This document shows, piece after piece, positions 36,702-46,352 of a DNA stretch of 64,000 nt (its first letter is position 1; every line of letters starts with the position of its first letter). The stretch is from Acetivibrio alkalicellulosi. Lineage in GTDB: Bacteria; Bacillota; Clostridia; Acetivibrionales; Acetivibrionaceae. The stretch lies in assembly GCA_008125075.1 (NCBI GenBank), contig VLTH01000002.1:2828924-2892923 (forward strand), given 5' to 3'. Under the pieces are notes generated by a model. It made no database searches and was not told the DNA's origin. It saw only the letters and a program-made list of their open reading frames with translations. A program made the translations under genes and the position numbers.

Positions 36702-37057
36702 TTTGTAGCCTCCTCTATCATTTTTTTAATCTTCTGTGCTTCTTTCTCAGATAATTTTTTTCCCTCCAGAAAAGAAGCCAAAAAGGAAGGCAGTGAATTA
36801 TCAAATGCTTTTTCCAGCAGAGCTTCACTCTCAAATTTTTGAACATCCTCACGCTTAACAATGGCAGTTACCATAGCATTTCTGTTCTCAAGAATGCCAC
36901 GTTCAACTAATTTTCTTATCATATTATAAGTAGTTGGTTTTTTCCAACCTAACTTTTGCAAGCAGATTTTTGAAAGCTCCGTTGAGTTAACAGGTTCTAT
37001 GTCCCAAATTATACTAACAAATTTAAATTCTGCATCAAACAGCTTTAATTTTTCCAT
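36698..37057 (-). CDS. blaI: BlaI/MecI-family repressor, module 2
   Basis: 119 residues. Winged helix with KLGWKKPTTYNMIRKLVERG; it closely resembles module 1 in length and architecture. The start follows AAAGGAGAA. Shared recognition-helix residues and a shared operator layout suggest that either repressor may act on both promoters. Confidence 0.93.
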   Translation of the reverse strand: MEKLKLFDAEFKFVSIIWDIEPVNSTELSKICLQKLGWKKPTTYNMIRKLVERGILENRNAMVTAIVKREDVQKFESEALLEKAFDNSLPSFLASFLEGKKLSEKEAQKIKKMIEEATK

Positions 37058-37079
37058 TAGTCATTCTCCTTTCTCTCAG

Positions 37080-37135
37080 GTTTGTCGCAATAAACCTTAT
37101 ATGCTTAGTTTACTACAACAAACCTCACTTGTCAA
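37080..37135 (-). promoter_or_regulatory. blaI-blaR1 promoter and paired operators, module 2
   Basis: On the minus strand: -35 TTGACA (37130-37135), 17-base spacer, -10 TAAACT (37107-37112). Operators in plus-strand sense are GTTTACTACAACAAAC (37108-37123) and GTTTGTCGCAATAAAC (37080-37095), 28 bases apart, exactly as in module 1. Confidence 0.8.
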
Positions 37136-37151
37136 CAAACTTCCACTACTA

Positions 37152-37340
37152 GGTTGCATGTAATAGATGTGAAGAAAAATATTCTAGGAACTTAAGTTAC
37201 GCAGTCTAGAGCCTGCAAATACTCGTCGGAGTCGAGCAAAACTCGCTAGCGCTTAAACAATGCTCTCCCTTTCTTCGTAGCATTAACACGCTCTACTAAT
37301 GTTCCTTTCATATTTTTACATCCACTTTTCACGGCGTCTA
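37152..37340. mobile_element. MITE, third copy, right end decayed
   Basis: The left end GGTTGCATGTAATAGATGTG then AAGAAAAATATTC. The interior shares CTTAAGTTACGCAGTCTAG, GTCGAGCAAAACTCGCTA and AACAATGCTCTCCC with the 7211 copy. The right terminus (ATATTTTTACATCCACTTTTC) is too altered to place exactly, so the right boundary is approximate. It lies upstream of module 2 blaI. Confidence 0.8.
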
Positions 37341-37391
37341 TTTGACATTAAATAAGGCCTTTAGTACCCCTATTTCTACATTTTCATCCAT

Positions 37392-37420
37392 TTGTATTTG
37401 AACCTATTTTGTTGTATAAT
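37392..37420 (+). promoter_or_regulatory. Predicted sigma-A-like promoter of the sensor kinase gene
   Basis: TTGTAT (37392-37397), 17-base spacer, TATAAT (37415-37420), about 48 bases before the kinase start. Confidence 0.55.
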
Positions 37421-37467
37421 ATAATATGTACACTTCTGCAAATATCATAATTTAAGGAGTTAAAAAA

Positions 37468-39177
37468 ATGATTTCTGAAAATGTATTTCTTCTATGTAGC
37501 TCGGACACTTCAAAGTATGATACTTTTTTGAGTTTATTAAAAAATAACTTTCCAAAAACTTCGATATGTTTGCATAAAGATGATTTCATAAGTAAAATTA
37601 AAAATCATGTTTCAATGTGTGTAGATTCTAACTTTTGCATAGTATTTGTTGAGTACTCATTTTTAAGTGATATATATATCTCTCTTGAATCTATTTTTGT
37701 AAAAAAAGATTATATACTTATATCTTTTAGTTATAAAAATCAAAGTTCTTTAGCTGATTACGCTAATTTATTTGAATTTGTAGACATAAATAGTTACAAT
37801 ATAGATTTTTTCTTTAAAAAACTTAATTCTGAAATATCTAACAGAAATAAAATATCTTCTTTAAATCATCAACTAAAAGAATTCTATGAAATAGGAAAGT
37901 CTCTTTCATCTGAGAAAGACGCTATTAAGCTTTTAGACATGATAGTAACTAGTAGTATAAATCTAACTTCATCAGATGCAGGTACTATTTACTTAGTCAT
38001 TGATAAACACAGTTTTGGATGGACTTCTATTAAAAACAATGATTTTGACGATAAAATTTTAAAATTCATTATTGCAAAAAATACCAGTATTGATATAAAT
38101 CTCGAAACATATACATCTCCAATTACTAAAGAAAGCCTCTTTGGTTACTCAGTAATTACAGGAAAACCTCTTAGGATTGATGATGCATATAATATAGATG
38201 CAAAATACCCCTATAAACATAATAATAGCTTTGATATACATACAGGATATATTACAAGATCTATATTAACAATACCAATGAAAGGTCATGAAAATAATGT
38301 TTTAGGTGTAATACAGCTTATAAATAAAAAGAAAATTCAAGATAAAAAAATAGATTCTACTAATAAAAACTCATTAGATAATATTATTCCTTTTGACCTT
38401 GATGACGAAATAATAATGAATTCTCTTGCAGGTCAAGCTGCTGTTGTGCTTGAAAACAACCTTCTTTTTAGCAATATGAAAAACCTGCTGGAAGGCTATA
38501 AAAAACAAAACATAGAGCTTGAAGTGCTAAGTAAAAAAATACTAAAGGCACATGAAGAAGAACGCAAAAGAATTGCTCGTGAAATACATGATGGAGCTGC
38601 ACAATCTGTTGTTAATCTTTCACTTAAAGTTGATCTAATAAAAAAATATTTTCAAAATTCCATGTTTGAAAATGCCATGGAACAACTTAATTTACTTAAT
38701 TTTTCAATTAAGTCTACTTCAAAAGAAATTCGAACCATACTATATGACTTAAAACCATCATATTTAGAAGAAGGCCTTATATCTGCACTTGAAAATAAAT
38801 TTGTCATTTTTGAAAATGATACTGGAATTAAAGTTGACTTTACTGTCACGGGAACCCCTCCTAAAATGGAGTATTATTTATCTTCAAATATGTATCGAAT
38901 GGTGCAGGAAACTTTATCTAATATTTATAAACATGCAAATGCAAATAATGTCATAGTTAATTTTAGTGTTGATTCTACAAATATATATATTACTATAAAA
39001 GATGATGGAATTGGTTTTAATACTAAAGAACAATCAGAAAAAATAGCTAATTTAAAAGGAGGCTATGGAATTAGAAGCTTAAAGGAACGGGCAGAACTCA
39101 TTAAAGGAAAAGTAGATATACAGTCAGAAAAAGGGAAAGGAACTTCTGTCCTAATATATATTCCTATAAGTCAATAG
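37468..39177 (+). CDS. Cytoplasmic GAF-domain sensor histidine kinase (NarL/DegS type)
   Basis: 569 residues, no membrane helix. N-terminal region (1-125) resembles a degenerate receiver-like fold; GAF domain at about 150-330; HisKA_3 with phospho-acceptor His in IAREIHDGAAQS (about 374); HATPase with the N-box QETLSNIYKHANANN and the G-boxes IKDDGIGF and GGYGIRSLKER. Such kinases normally pair with a LuxR-type response regulator, but none is adjacent; it is an orphan. The start follows AAGGAG. Confidence 0.88.
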   Translation: MISENVFLLCSSDTSKYDTFLSLLKNNFPKTSICLHKDDFISKIKNHVSMCVDSNFCIVFVEYSFLSDIYISLESIFVKKDYILISFSYKNQSSLADYANLFEFVDINSYNIDFFFKKLNSEISNRNKISSLNHQLKEFYEIGKSLSSEKDAIKLLDMIVTSSINLTSSDAGTIYLVIDKHSFGWTSIKNNDFDDKILKFIIAKNTSIDINLETYTSPITKESLFGYSVITGKPLRIDDAYNIDAKYPYKHNNSFDIHTGYITRSILTIPMKGHENNVLGVIQLINKKKIQDKKIDSTNKNSLDNIIPFDLDDEIIMNSLAGQAAVVLENNLLFSNMKNLLEGYKKQNIELEVLSKKILKAHEEERKRIAREIHDGAAQSVVNLSLKVDLIKKYFQNSMFENAMEQLNLLNFSIKSTSKEIRTILYDLKPSYLEEGLISALENKFVIFENDTGIKVDFTVTGTPPKMEYYLSSNMYRMVQETLSNIYKHANANNVIVNFSVDSTNIYITIKDDGIGFNTKEQSEKIANLKGGYGIRSLKERAELIKGKVDIQSEKGKGTSVLIYIPISQ

Positions 39178-39201
39178 TTCATTTCCTATGTAAAGCTTAG
39201 T

Positions 39202-40701
39202 CTAAGTGTTTTTATAAACTCTTTTAACTGTGCCCCTATGCATTATTACTATGCGATCACTAATTTCATTTAAAATCTTAATATTATGTGTTATAAAAAC
39301 AAATGTTACATTTAAGTCTTTTTTTAGTTTTTTAATTAACTCAATAATTTGTTTTTGAGATATTGTATCTAAATATGAAGTAGGTTCATCACATATAAGT
39401 ACTTCAGGGCTCATTATCAAACATCTTGCTATAGCAACTCTTTGCCTTTGACCACCACTTAACTGGTGAGGATACCTATCACAAAAGCTCCCATCTAGTC
39501 CCACTTTCTCAAGGTAATTTGTCACCATGTGAAATCGTTGGTCTTTTTTGATTTTGTTATGAATATCTATACCTTCTGCAACTATATCTAAAACTTTCAT
39601 TTGAGGATTTAACGAACTAAAAGGATCCTGAAAAATTATTTGAACTTCTTTTGGGTAGTGTTTTATTTCAAATATATTCACACCTTTATATAAAATACGC
39701 CCATCAAAAGGCCTTTCCACTCTTGTTAAAAGTTTTGCAAAAGTTGTTTTTCCACATCCACTTTCGCCTAAGACCCCAAGAGTTTCACCTTTGTAAATAC
39801 CTATAGAAACCCCATCAACTGCTTTTTTCATTGTCTTTTTGTCAATAGTATAGTACTTCTTTAAATCCCAGATTTCAAACATAGGAATACTTTTATATTC
39901 AATTAATCTTTTATTAGTATTTGTATTGTTTTCATTGCTCTGGCAATTTAATAAATCCCTTGTTTCCTTGGTTGAGGGATTTTTAAAAATATCCGCTGTC
40001 CTTCCCACTTCAATTATTCTACCTTTACTCATAATAGCAACTCGATCTGATATGTTTTTTGCCAGTTCTAAATCATGAGTAATAAAAATAATTGACACAC
40101 CATATAGCGTGGACATTTCTTTTAATAAATTTGTAATTGATACTTGAGTAGCTGTATCTAGTGCACTAGTAGGCTCGTCAGCAATAATTATTTCAGGTTG
40201 ACAGGAAAACACTCCCGCAATCATACCCCTTTGAGCCATTCCTCCACTTAACTGGTGTGGATATAAATTTAAATAATTTTCTGGATCTTCTATTCTCATT
40301 GTTTCAAGCATATTTTTAATGATATTTAGAGCTTCTCTTTTATTAACATTTTTATGTTTAATTAGTGACTCGGTTAGCTGTTTACCCATTTTTACAACAG
40401 GATTTAAATATGTTATTGCTTCTTGAAATATCATCCCAATATTATTTCCTCGAAGTTTTTCAATCTGTCTTTCATTAAGAGAATTAATGTCTTTATCTTT
40501 AAAAAACAACTGTCCTTCAACTTTAAAATTTTTTTGATCTGTAAGCTTTAATATTGACCTTGCCAACATACTCTTTCCACTTCCAGATTCACCAACTATT
40601 GATAGAATCTCTCCTTTAAAAACATTCAAGCTTATATTATCAAGTATTACTTTCTCCTTATAATATAAATATAAATTTAAAATTTTAAGTAGATTAGACA
40701 T
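39202..40701 (-). CDS. Fused dual ATP-binding subunit of an oligopeptide ABC transporter
   Basis: 499 residues made of two ATPase halves, equivalent to separate DppD and DppF or OppD and OppF. Half 1: GESGSGKSMLA (about 36), signature LSGGMAQRGM, IIADEPTSALD. Half 2: GESGCGKTTFA (about 310), signature LSGGQRQRVAIAR, LICDEPTSYLD. It powers peptide or nickel import with the permeases upstream. It is separated from them by a perfect terminator and a structured repeat, so it may be less strongly or separately expressed. Confidence 0.92.
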   Translation of the reverse strand: MSNLLKILNLYLYYKEKVILDNISLNVFKGEILSIVGESGSGKSMLARSILKLTDQKNFKVEGQLFFKDKDINSLNERQIEKLRGNNIGMIFQEAITYLNPVVKMGKQLTESLIKHKNVNKREALNIIKNMLETMRIEDPENYLNLYPHQLSGGMAQRGMIAGVFSCQPEIIIADEPTSALDTATQVSITNLLKEMSTLYGVSIIFITHDLELAKNISDRVAIMSKGRIIEVGRTADIFKNPSTKETRDLLNCQSNENNTNTNKRLIEYKSIPMFEIWDLKKYYTIDKKTMKKAVDGVSIGIYKGETLGVLGESGCGKTTFAKLLTRVERPFDGRILYKGVNIFEIKHYPKEVQIIFQDPFSSLNPQMKVLDIVAEGIDIHNKIKKDQRFHMVTNYLEKVGLDGSFCDRYPHQLSGGQRQRVAIARCLIMSPEVLICDEPTSYLDTISQKQIIELIKKLKKDLNVTFVFITHNIKILNEISDRIVIMHRGTVKRVYKNT

Positions 40702-40731
40702 AATAAAACCACCTTGAAAATATTAAGTATT

Positions 40732-40830
40732 AGACATTCATGAGCAAAAAGTTCACTAATATAATATAAAAAGTATATTGCGAATGAATGTCTCTGCGCA
40801 TGTGCATGTTTGCAAAGCAAACAAATTGCA
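40732..40830 (+). repeat. Two-stem structured repeat, copy 2
   Basis: Perfect stem AGACATTCAT (40732-40741) / ATGAATGTCT (40784-40793), then TCTGCGCATGTGCAT and the hairpin GTTTGC-AAA-GCAAAC (40808-40822). It shares most of its sequence with the copy at 62921 and its architecture with 21752. It lies between the DppC and ATPase genes. Confidence 0.75.
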
Positions 40831-40853
40831 CCCGCATTTAATCAAAAGGTCTA

Positions 40854-40893
40854 ATTCTGAAAATCATTTTCAGAATTAGACCTCCTTTATTGT
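40854..40893 (-). terminator. Terminator after the DppC-like gene
   Basis: On the minus strand AGGTCTAATTCTGAAAAT and ATTTTCAGAATTAGACCT pair perfectly (18 base pairs, one-base loop), then TTTTG. It includes the stop codon of the permease gene. Confidence 0.85.
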
Positions 40894-41709
40894 ATCTCCC
40901 AAAACATTAAAACTAATCATAGTAAGTGTAATTATCAACACAGGTATCATTATAAGCCATGGATAATAGGAGATAAATCTATATCCTTCACTTGCTAAAG
41001 TGCCTAGGCTTGCTTTTGGTATATTTATTCCTAAGCCTAAAAAGCTCAAAAAACTCTCTGCAAAAATAGCACCTGGTATACTAAACATTAAATTAACCAT
41101 AATAGGTCCAAAACAATTGGGAATTATGTGCCTTAGTATAATACGAGTTTTCTTTGCCCCCAACACTTTAGCTGCTTGCACAAATTCCATCTCTCTTAAC
41201 ATTAGAGTTTGACCCCTTACAACTCTTGACATTCCAGTCCATTCAGTAATTGACAAGGCAAGAATAACTGTAAAAGGGCTACTTCCCATTACCATTGTAA
41301 TTAGTATAACAATAATAAGATTAGGAATTGAATGTATAACATCAACTATTCTCATTAAAATTTCATCTGCCAGTCCACCTAAGATACCTGACAGACCTCC
41401 ATAGATTGAACCAATAATCATTTGTATAAGTGCTGCAACAACACCAATTGTAAGAGAAATTCTTGCCCCTTGCCACACCCTTACAAATTGATCTCTTCCA
41501 AATTCATCTGTTCCAAATAAATTACCTTTTGTCAAAGGCGGTTGAAAAGTATTATTAAGATCCTGACTATAATAATTATTGGTTGAAAGTAACGGTACAA
41601 AAATGGATAGTAAGATGACCGCAGCTAAAAAAAAAGCACATGTAACAGCCAATTTGCTTTCTTTTATTTTGTCTACAGCACTCCTAGCAGTTAAAAACAT
41701 AATATACAC
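40876..41709 (-). CDS. dppC: Oligopeptide ABC permease, DppC-like
   Basis: 277 residues, six membrane helices, the conserved inner loop EMEFVQAAKVLGAKKTRII then HIIPN (about 174-200) with the EAA motif, typical of DppC/OppC. The N-terminal region has LFGTDEFGRDQFVRVWQGAR. It follows DppB by 12 bases. Confidence 0.93.
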   Translation of the reverse strand: MYIMFLTARSAVDKIKESKLAVTCAFFLAAVILLSIFVPLLSTNNYYSQDLNNTFQPPLTKGNLFGTDEFGRDQFVRVWQGARISLTIGVVAALIQMIIGSIYGGLSGILGGLADEILMRIVDVIHSIPNLIIVILITMVMGSSPFTVILALSITEWTGMSRVVRGQTLMLREMEFVQAAKVLGAKKTRIILRHIIPNCFGPIMVNLMFSIPGAIFAESFLSFLGLGINIPKASLGTLASEGYRFISYYPWLIMIPVLIITLTMISFNVLGDTIKEV

Positions 41710-41721
41710 TTCCTGTTGTTT

Positions 41722-42672
41722 TTAAAGTCTTACTCTCGGATCGACAAATGTATATAGTATATCAGTAAATGTGTTTATCATTACAACAACAAATGATGTA
41801 AATATCGATAACCCCAACACCATGGTATAGTCTCCTGTTTTAATGCTGGTAACAAAATGTTGTCCCATCCCGGGTATTGAGAAAATATTCTCTATTACAA
41901 AGGACCCTAGAATTATAGAAGTAAAAAGCGGTCCTAGTAAAGATATTACAGGTAGTATTGCATTTTTTAATGCATGCTTTAAAACAATTTCACTCTGTTT
42001 TAGACCCTTAGACTTTGCCGAAACTATATATCTTTGACTAAGTGTGTTAATCATACTTTCTCTCATCATTCTTGCTATCATACCAAGTGCTCCAAAAGCC
42101 AATGACACAGAAGGCACAATAGTATGACGAAAACCTTCCCAACCTGTTATAGGAAAGAGTCTAAAAGTTGTCCCTGTAAACTCTTGAATAATTCCTGATA
42201 ATTTATAACATATAAAATATTGAAACAATGTGCCTATAATAAATCCTGGAACTGCTACACCAATCATTGATATTGTCAGAGTAAAATGGTCAATTGTTTT
42301 ATTTTTATAAAGTGCAGATAACAAACCTAACAAAAGCCCCACAAATACAGCTATTATAAATGCTCTTATGCCTAAATTAAGGGATATGGGAAAAGTTCTC
42401 TTTATTATTGAGGTTACACTTCTGTTTCTATAAACCATAGATATTCCTAAGTCACCTTTTATCAAGCCTTTTAAATATGTAGTATACCTCTCATGCCAAG
42501 GTGCATCTAAACGGTATTTCTCTTTAAGATTCTCTAAAATTTGAGGATGAACAATTTTGTCGTTAGTAAAGGGGTCACCTGGTAAAAATTGCAACAGAAC
42601 AAATGTAATAGTAACAACTGCCCATATTGTAATAAGAGAAAACGCAAGTCTTTTGATAATAAAACATACCAA
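41722..42672 (-). CDS. dppB: Oligopeptide ABC permease, DppB-like
   Basis: 316 residues with six membrane helices; the typical opening LPGDPF and the conserved EAA loop RYIVSAKSKGLKQSEIVLKH (about 215-234). The ABC type is BPD_transp_1. It follows the binding protein after a 60-base gap that contains a hairpin. Confidence 0.93.
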   Translation of the reverse strand: MVCFIIKRLAFSLITIWAVVTITFVLLQFLPGDPFTNDKIVHPQILENLKEKYRLDAPWHERYTTYLKGLIKGDLGISMVYRNRSVTSIIKRTFPISLNLGIRAFIIAVFVGLLLGLLSALYKNKTIDHFTLTISMIGVAVPGFIIGTLFQYFICYKLSGIIQEFTGTTFRLFPITGWEGFRHTIVPSVSLAFGALGMIARMMRESMINTLSQRYIVSAKSKGLKQSEIVLKHALKNAILPVISLLGPLFTSIILGSFVIENIFSIPGMGQHFVTSIKTGDYTMVLGLSIFTSFVVVMINTFTDILYTFVDPRVRL

Positions 42673-42691
42673 TTTAACTCCCTACTTCCTA

Positions 42692-42730
42692 TGCAGAAAA
42701 GGAGACAGGTACTTTGTCCCCTTTTCCAAA
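42692..42730 (-). terminator. Intercistronic hairpin between binding protein and permeases
   Basis: On the minus strand GAAAAGGGGACA pairs with TGTCTCCTTTTC, loop AAGTACC. Positioned to attenuate read-through from the highly expressed binding protein into the permeases, a common arrangement. Confidence 0.7.
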
Positions 42731-42732
42731 GG

Positions 42733-44370
42733 TTATTGTATATACGTCCAATAAAGATCTATATCTTGAATTGGGCTGTTTCCTCTAATCAGATTTTGTA
42801 CTCGTGGATTTACAGCATAATCAAGCCATAAAAAGTAGACGGGACAAATTGGCATCTCATCCATTACTATTTTTTCTGCTTCAATAAGCATATCAATTCT
42901 TTTAACTTCATCCTTCTCATATATGCTTATTTCTAAAAGGTTATCGACTTTGTCATTGCTATAAAAAGCAACATTAAAGAAATTATAGGAATTAAATATA
43001 TCTAAATAAGCCAACGGGTCATTAAAGTCACCAGACCACATAAGCAATGATAGTTGGTAGTTTTTTTGCATCATTCTATCTGCCATTACATCAAAAGGCA
43101 TCACTAGCAGCTCAACCTCAACGCCTAAGTTCTTTCTCCACATTTCTTGAAATGCCTGGGCATCTCTTTTGGAAGTTTCTTTATCATCCAGTAAGAGACT
43201 TAACTTTGGTAAACTGGATAATCCTAGTTCATTTAAGCCTCTTTCCAATAAATCTTTTGCAGTGTCTACATCATTGTCAGAAAACATCTTACCAGCCCTG
43301 TCTCTAAATGTCACGCCTTCCACTTTCACTACTGGACTAACAAAACCCAATGCCTCTTGAGATTTATTACCCACTATCTTTTGAATTAATGTTTTCCTGT
43401 CTAATGAGTATGCAAGTGCCTTTCTAATATTAGTATTTTTAAGAACAGGGTCTTCATTATTCATTGATATATACTGTGTAACTCCAGCATCATAACTTCC
43501 CACATAATAATTACTTTTTTTAAGCTCATCTTTTTGCATGACCTGGGTTATATCCACAACATCAATTTCCCCTGCTTTAAATGCAGTAAATGCTGCAATA
43601 TTGTCATTTATCATTTTAAAATTTACTTTTTCCAATTGAATATTGTTAGAATTCCAATATGATCTGTTTTTCTCTAGTGTAATGTTTTGACTAGTATTCC
43701 ATGAGGTTATTTTAAATGGCCCATTTCCCATTATAGTTTCGGCAAAGGCACCATATGTTGTGACACCATTTTCTACAGGTTGGTTGTTATAAAACTCAGT
43801 ATTTACGGGCATAAAAACACTATTTGATACAAGATCTAAAAAATAAGGTGTAGGGTTTTTTAATGTAACTAAAAGAGTTTCTTCATCTTTTGCTATAATA
43901 GCAACATCTTCTTTATTACCCTCTCCATATGCATACTCTTCAGCTCCTTCAATATAAAAGAGTAGATAACCCATATAGGATGGTTCATGATTTTCTGGTT
44001 GAGGATCAATGGCTCTAAGCCATGCTTCTTTGAAATGGTTTGAGGTTACCTTAGTTCCATCCCACCACTTTGCATCACTTCTCAAGTTAAAAGTATAGGT
44101 AAGTTTATCATCACTTATTTCCCAAGACCCTGCAACACCTTCCATAGGTTGGCCATTTTTATCTTTTCTTACCAACCCTTCAAAAATGGCGTTAACAACT
44201 CTCATAGAAGTTACATCGAAAACCAATTGTGGGTCAATTGTATATGGTTCATCCCCTAAGTTAATTGTTATTTCTTGAGAAATGGCACCGGCACTGCTAC
44301 ATCCTGACATTAAAACAACTGCAAGCATCAACAAAATTAGCATCATTGAGTAGTATGTTCTTTGCTTCAT
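42733..44370 (-). CDS. Extracellular peptide-binding lipoprotein (SBP_bac_5)
   Basis: 545 residues. Lipoprotein signal with the lipobox LMSGC (Cys about 24). The mature part is a family 5 solute-binding protein: QEITINLGDEPYTIDPQL opening, VYFLWLDYAVNPRV near the end. First gene of the transporter operon (binding protein, DppB, DppC, fused ATPase). It captures peptides or oligosaccharides outside the cell; the ligand is not determined. Confidence 0.93.
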   Translation of the reverse strand: MKQRTYYSMMLILLMLAVVLMSGCSSAGAISQEITINLGDEPYTIDPQLVFDVTSMRVVNAIFEGLVRKDKNGQPMEGVAGSWEISDDKLTYTFNLRSDAKWWDGTKVTSNHFKEAWLRAIDPQPENHEPSYMGYLLFYIEGAEEYAYGEGNKEDVAIIAKDEETLLVTLKNPTPYFLDLVSNSVFMPVNTEFYNNQPVENGVTTYGAFAETIMGNGPFKITSWNTSQNITLEKNRSYWNSNNIQLEKVNFKMINDNIAAFTAFKAGEIDVVDITQVMQKDELKKSNYYVGSYDAGVTQYISMNNEDPVLKNTNIRKALAYSLDRKTLIQKIVGNKSQEALGFVSPVVKVEGVTFRDRAGKMFSDNDVDTAKDLLERGLNELGLSSLPKLSLLLDDKETSKRDAQAFQEMWRKNLGVEVELLVMPFDVMADRMMQKNYQLSLLMWSGDFNDPLAYLDIFNSYNFFNVAFYSNDKVDNLLEISIYEKDEVKRIDMLIEAEKIVMDEMPICPVYFLWLDYAVNPRVQNLIRGNSPIQDIDLYWTYIQ

Positions 44371-44410
44371 AGCAACCTGCCTCCTTTTAAAATATAGCCT
44401 TTAGCAAGTT

Positions 44411-44520
44411 CACTTAAGGAATGCCTTAGAAATAACTTCATATTCTCAAGTACAAAATCCCGATGTTTTTACGGGTTTTGGACGATGAGAATTGGATGTT
44501 ATTTCTTAGCCATTACTAAG
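44411..44520. repeat. Nested palindromic repeat, copy 2
   Basis: Reverse complement of the copy at 21488 with about two internal differences. Its edge provides the stop codon of the next gene on the minus strand (TAG at 44516-44518), so the insertion may have changed that gene's C terminus. Confidence 0.85.
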
Positions 44521-45379
44521 TATCAAAATTTATGTCATCCATATTGCCTCCAAGTTTGTGTATTGCAGCTTTTATTTCGCAAAATGTCTCGTAATCAATA
44601 GATTTTAAATTTTTTTCAACATAGCCTCTTAAAAAAGGTATTGCTCTTCCATCTCCTAAATCTCCTAAGCACATAGCGCCAATAATTTTATTGTCCATTT
44701 TAAGAAAAGTACTCTTGATACAACTGTATATTTCATCATACTGGACTTTATCATCTGTTTTTGTAGCAATTCGAACTAAAGAATATAAAAGATATTCTTC
44801 TATATTGTCTATATTATTACAGTTTAACTTTTTCACTATGTGATCTACACAGGGTTCTCCTATATTGACCAATGCATCAATTATTTCTTCAATAAATATT
44901 TCTCTTGTTTCATCAATAGCATATAATTGATCAATTAATACACCTATAACGCCGGTCTCTTTCCACTTTCCAAGTATTTTAATAGACATCAAAGGTATAA
45001 ACATTTCTTCATCATCATTAATTAAAGATGCCTTTGTAGCTAGCTTGATAAATTCATCTATAGTATCTTCTTTATAAGACTCAAGTTTACTTAAAAGTAG
45101 CTCCGGAATGTCACTATCACATATTTTTGACCCTATTTTAAATAGTCTCATTAAACTCTGCACATCATTTATTTTATCAAAATAACTCTTTGGACTAATT
45201 TTACCTAAAAAATCCTGTGAGGTACATTCCCACTTTCTAATGCCTATCTCTAAAGAAGGTGACATATCTCCTTCTTTAAGCTTTAATATATCTTCAGGCT
45301 TAATATTTTCAAACAATTCATTGTAGCTTTCTTCAATAACCTTATTGTAGCTTTCAAAAATCAGTTTTTCAACATCCAA
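44516..45379 (-). CDS. HEAT-like helical-repeat protein of unknown function
   Basis: About 287 residues from the TTG at 45379 (GGGAGG eight bases upstream); an alternative TTG lies at 45415. Helical throughout, with HEAT-like repeats in the second half (EIIDALVNIGEPCVDHIVKK, then GAMCLGDLGDGRAIPFLRGY). It follows the GGDEF regulator closely (about 40 bases) and may work with it. The stop codon is supplied by a palindromic repeat. Confidence 0.65.
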   Translation of the reverse strand: MDVEKLIFESYNKVIEESYNELFENIKPEDILKLKEGDMSPSLEIGIRKWECTSQDFLGKISPKSYFDKINDVQSLMRLFKIGSKICDSDIPELLLSKLESYKEDTIDEFIKLATKASLINDDEEMFIPLMSIKILGKWKETGVIGVLIDQLYAIDETREIFIEEIIDALVNIGEPCVDHIVKKLNCNNIDNIEEYLLYSLVRIATKTDDKVQYDEIYSCIKSTFLKMDNKIIGAMCLGDLGDGRAIPFLRGYVEKNLKSIDYETFCEIKAAIHKLGGNMDDINFDT

Positions 45380-45419
45380 ACCTTTATCCTCCCATAAACA
45401 AGCAACTATTATCAAAATA

Positions 45420-46352
45420 CTAATACTTTCTCTGGTCTTTTACACATGAGCTGCCTGGCATAGATTTTGCTTTTTTCTTTAACTCTGCAGCTATTTCAGC
45501 AATTTGCACATGGCTTATAAGATCTCTATTCTCATTAGAAACTACAGCCAGGGAAATTGAAGTAAGGGGAAATTTCATAATCTTACCTTGTCTGTTACTT
45601 GTTACAATATATCCTCTTTTGATATCCTCGTCACAATATAATTCTTTAGCTTTTAAATCAAATTCTTTAATTATATTATTTGAAATATTATCTATTTTAT
45701 CAGGTGTTGATACAATTACAAAGTCATCTCCACCAACATGCCCAATAAAATCACCTTGAGCACCATATGTATGAGTACAATCCACTAATATATCTGCTGT
45801 AAGCTTTATTGCCCTGTCACCACTTGCAAACCCATAAACATCATTATAAGCTTTAAAGTTGTCAAGATCTGCATATATGACAGAAAACAAATTACCTTTT
45901 GCTATTCTTTGATTTAATTCTGTTTGAATTTCAATATTTCCCTGCAATCCAGTTAAAGGATTTGCCCACCTATTCCTGTCAATACGCTTTAAGGTATTGC
46001 GTACTCTGCTAACAAGTTCTCTACTGTTAAAAGGCTTTATTATGTAGTCATCAGCTCCTATTTCTAGCCCTTCAAGTTTGTCATCCTCATTATCATGGGC
46101 AGTGAGCATTATAATGGGCATAAGATTATTACTTTCATCATCTCTTAACATCTTACAGACTTCAAATCCATCCATACCTGGCATAACCACATCTAAAATA
46201 ACAAGATCTGGCTTTTCTTCCCTAACCTTTTGAATACCTTGTGCACCATTTGAAGCAGTTATAACTTCATAATCTGCACTTTTTAAAATGTCTGAAATTA
46301 ACTTAGTCATAAACTCAGTATCATCAATTATTAATATTTTTTTCTTAAACAT
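45420..46352 (-). CDS. Response regulator with GGDEF-like domain
   Basis: 310 residues. Receiver domain (about 5-120) with phospho-acceptor Asp in VILDVVMPGMDG (about 54) and K in IIKPFN. C-terminal GGDEF domain (about 130-300) with the active-site variant GGDDF (about 207-211) and YADLDNFKAYNDVYGF. There is no RxxD inhibitory site. A diguanylate cyclase controlled by phosphorylation is plausible; the variant may lower or abolish activity. No kinase is adjacent. Confidence 0.87.
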   Translation of the reverse strand: MFKKKILIIDDTEFMTKLISDILKSADYEVITASNGAQGIQKVREEKPDLVILDVVMPGMDGFEVCKMLRDDESNNLMPIIMLTAHDNEDDKLEGLEIGADDYIIKPFNSRELVSRVRNTLKRIDRNRWANPLTGLQGNIEIQTELNQRIAKGNLFSVIYADLDNFKAYNDVYGFASGDRAIKLTADILVDCTHTYGAQGDFIGHVGGDDFVIVSTPDKIDNISNNIIKEFDLKAKELYCDEDIKRGYIVTSNRQGKIMKFPLTSISLAVVSNENRDLISHVQIAEIAAELKKKAKSMPGSSCVKDQRKY

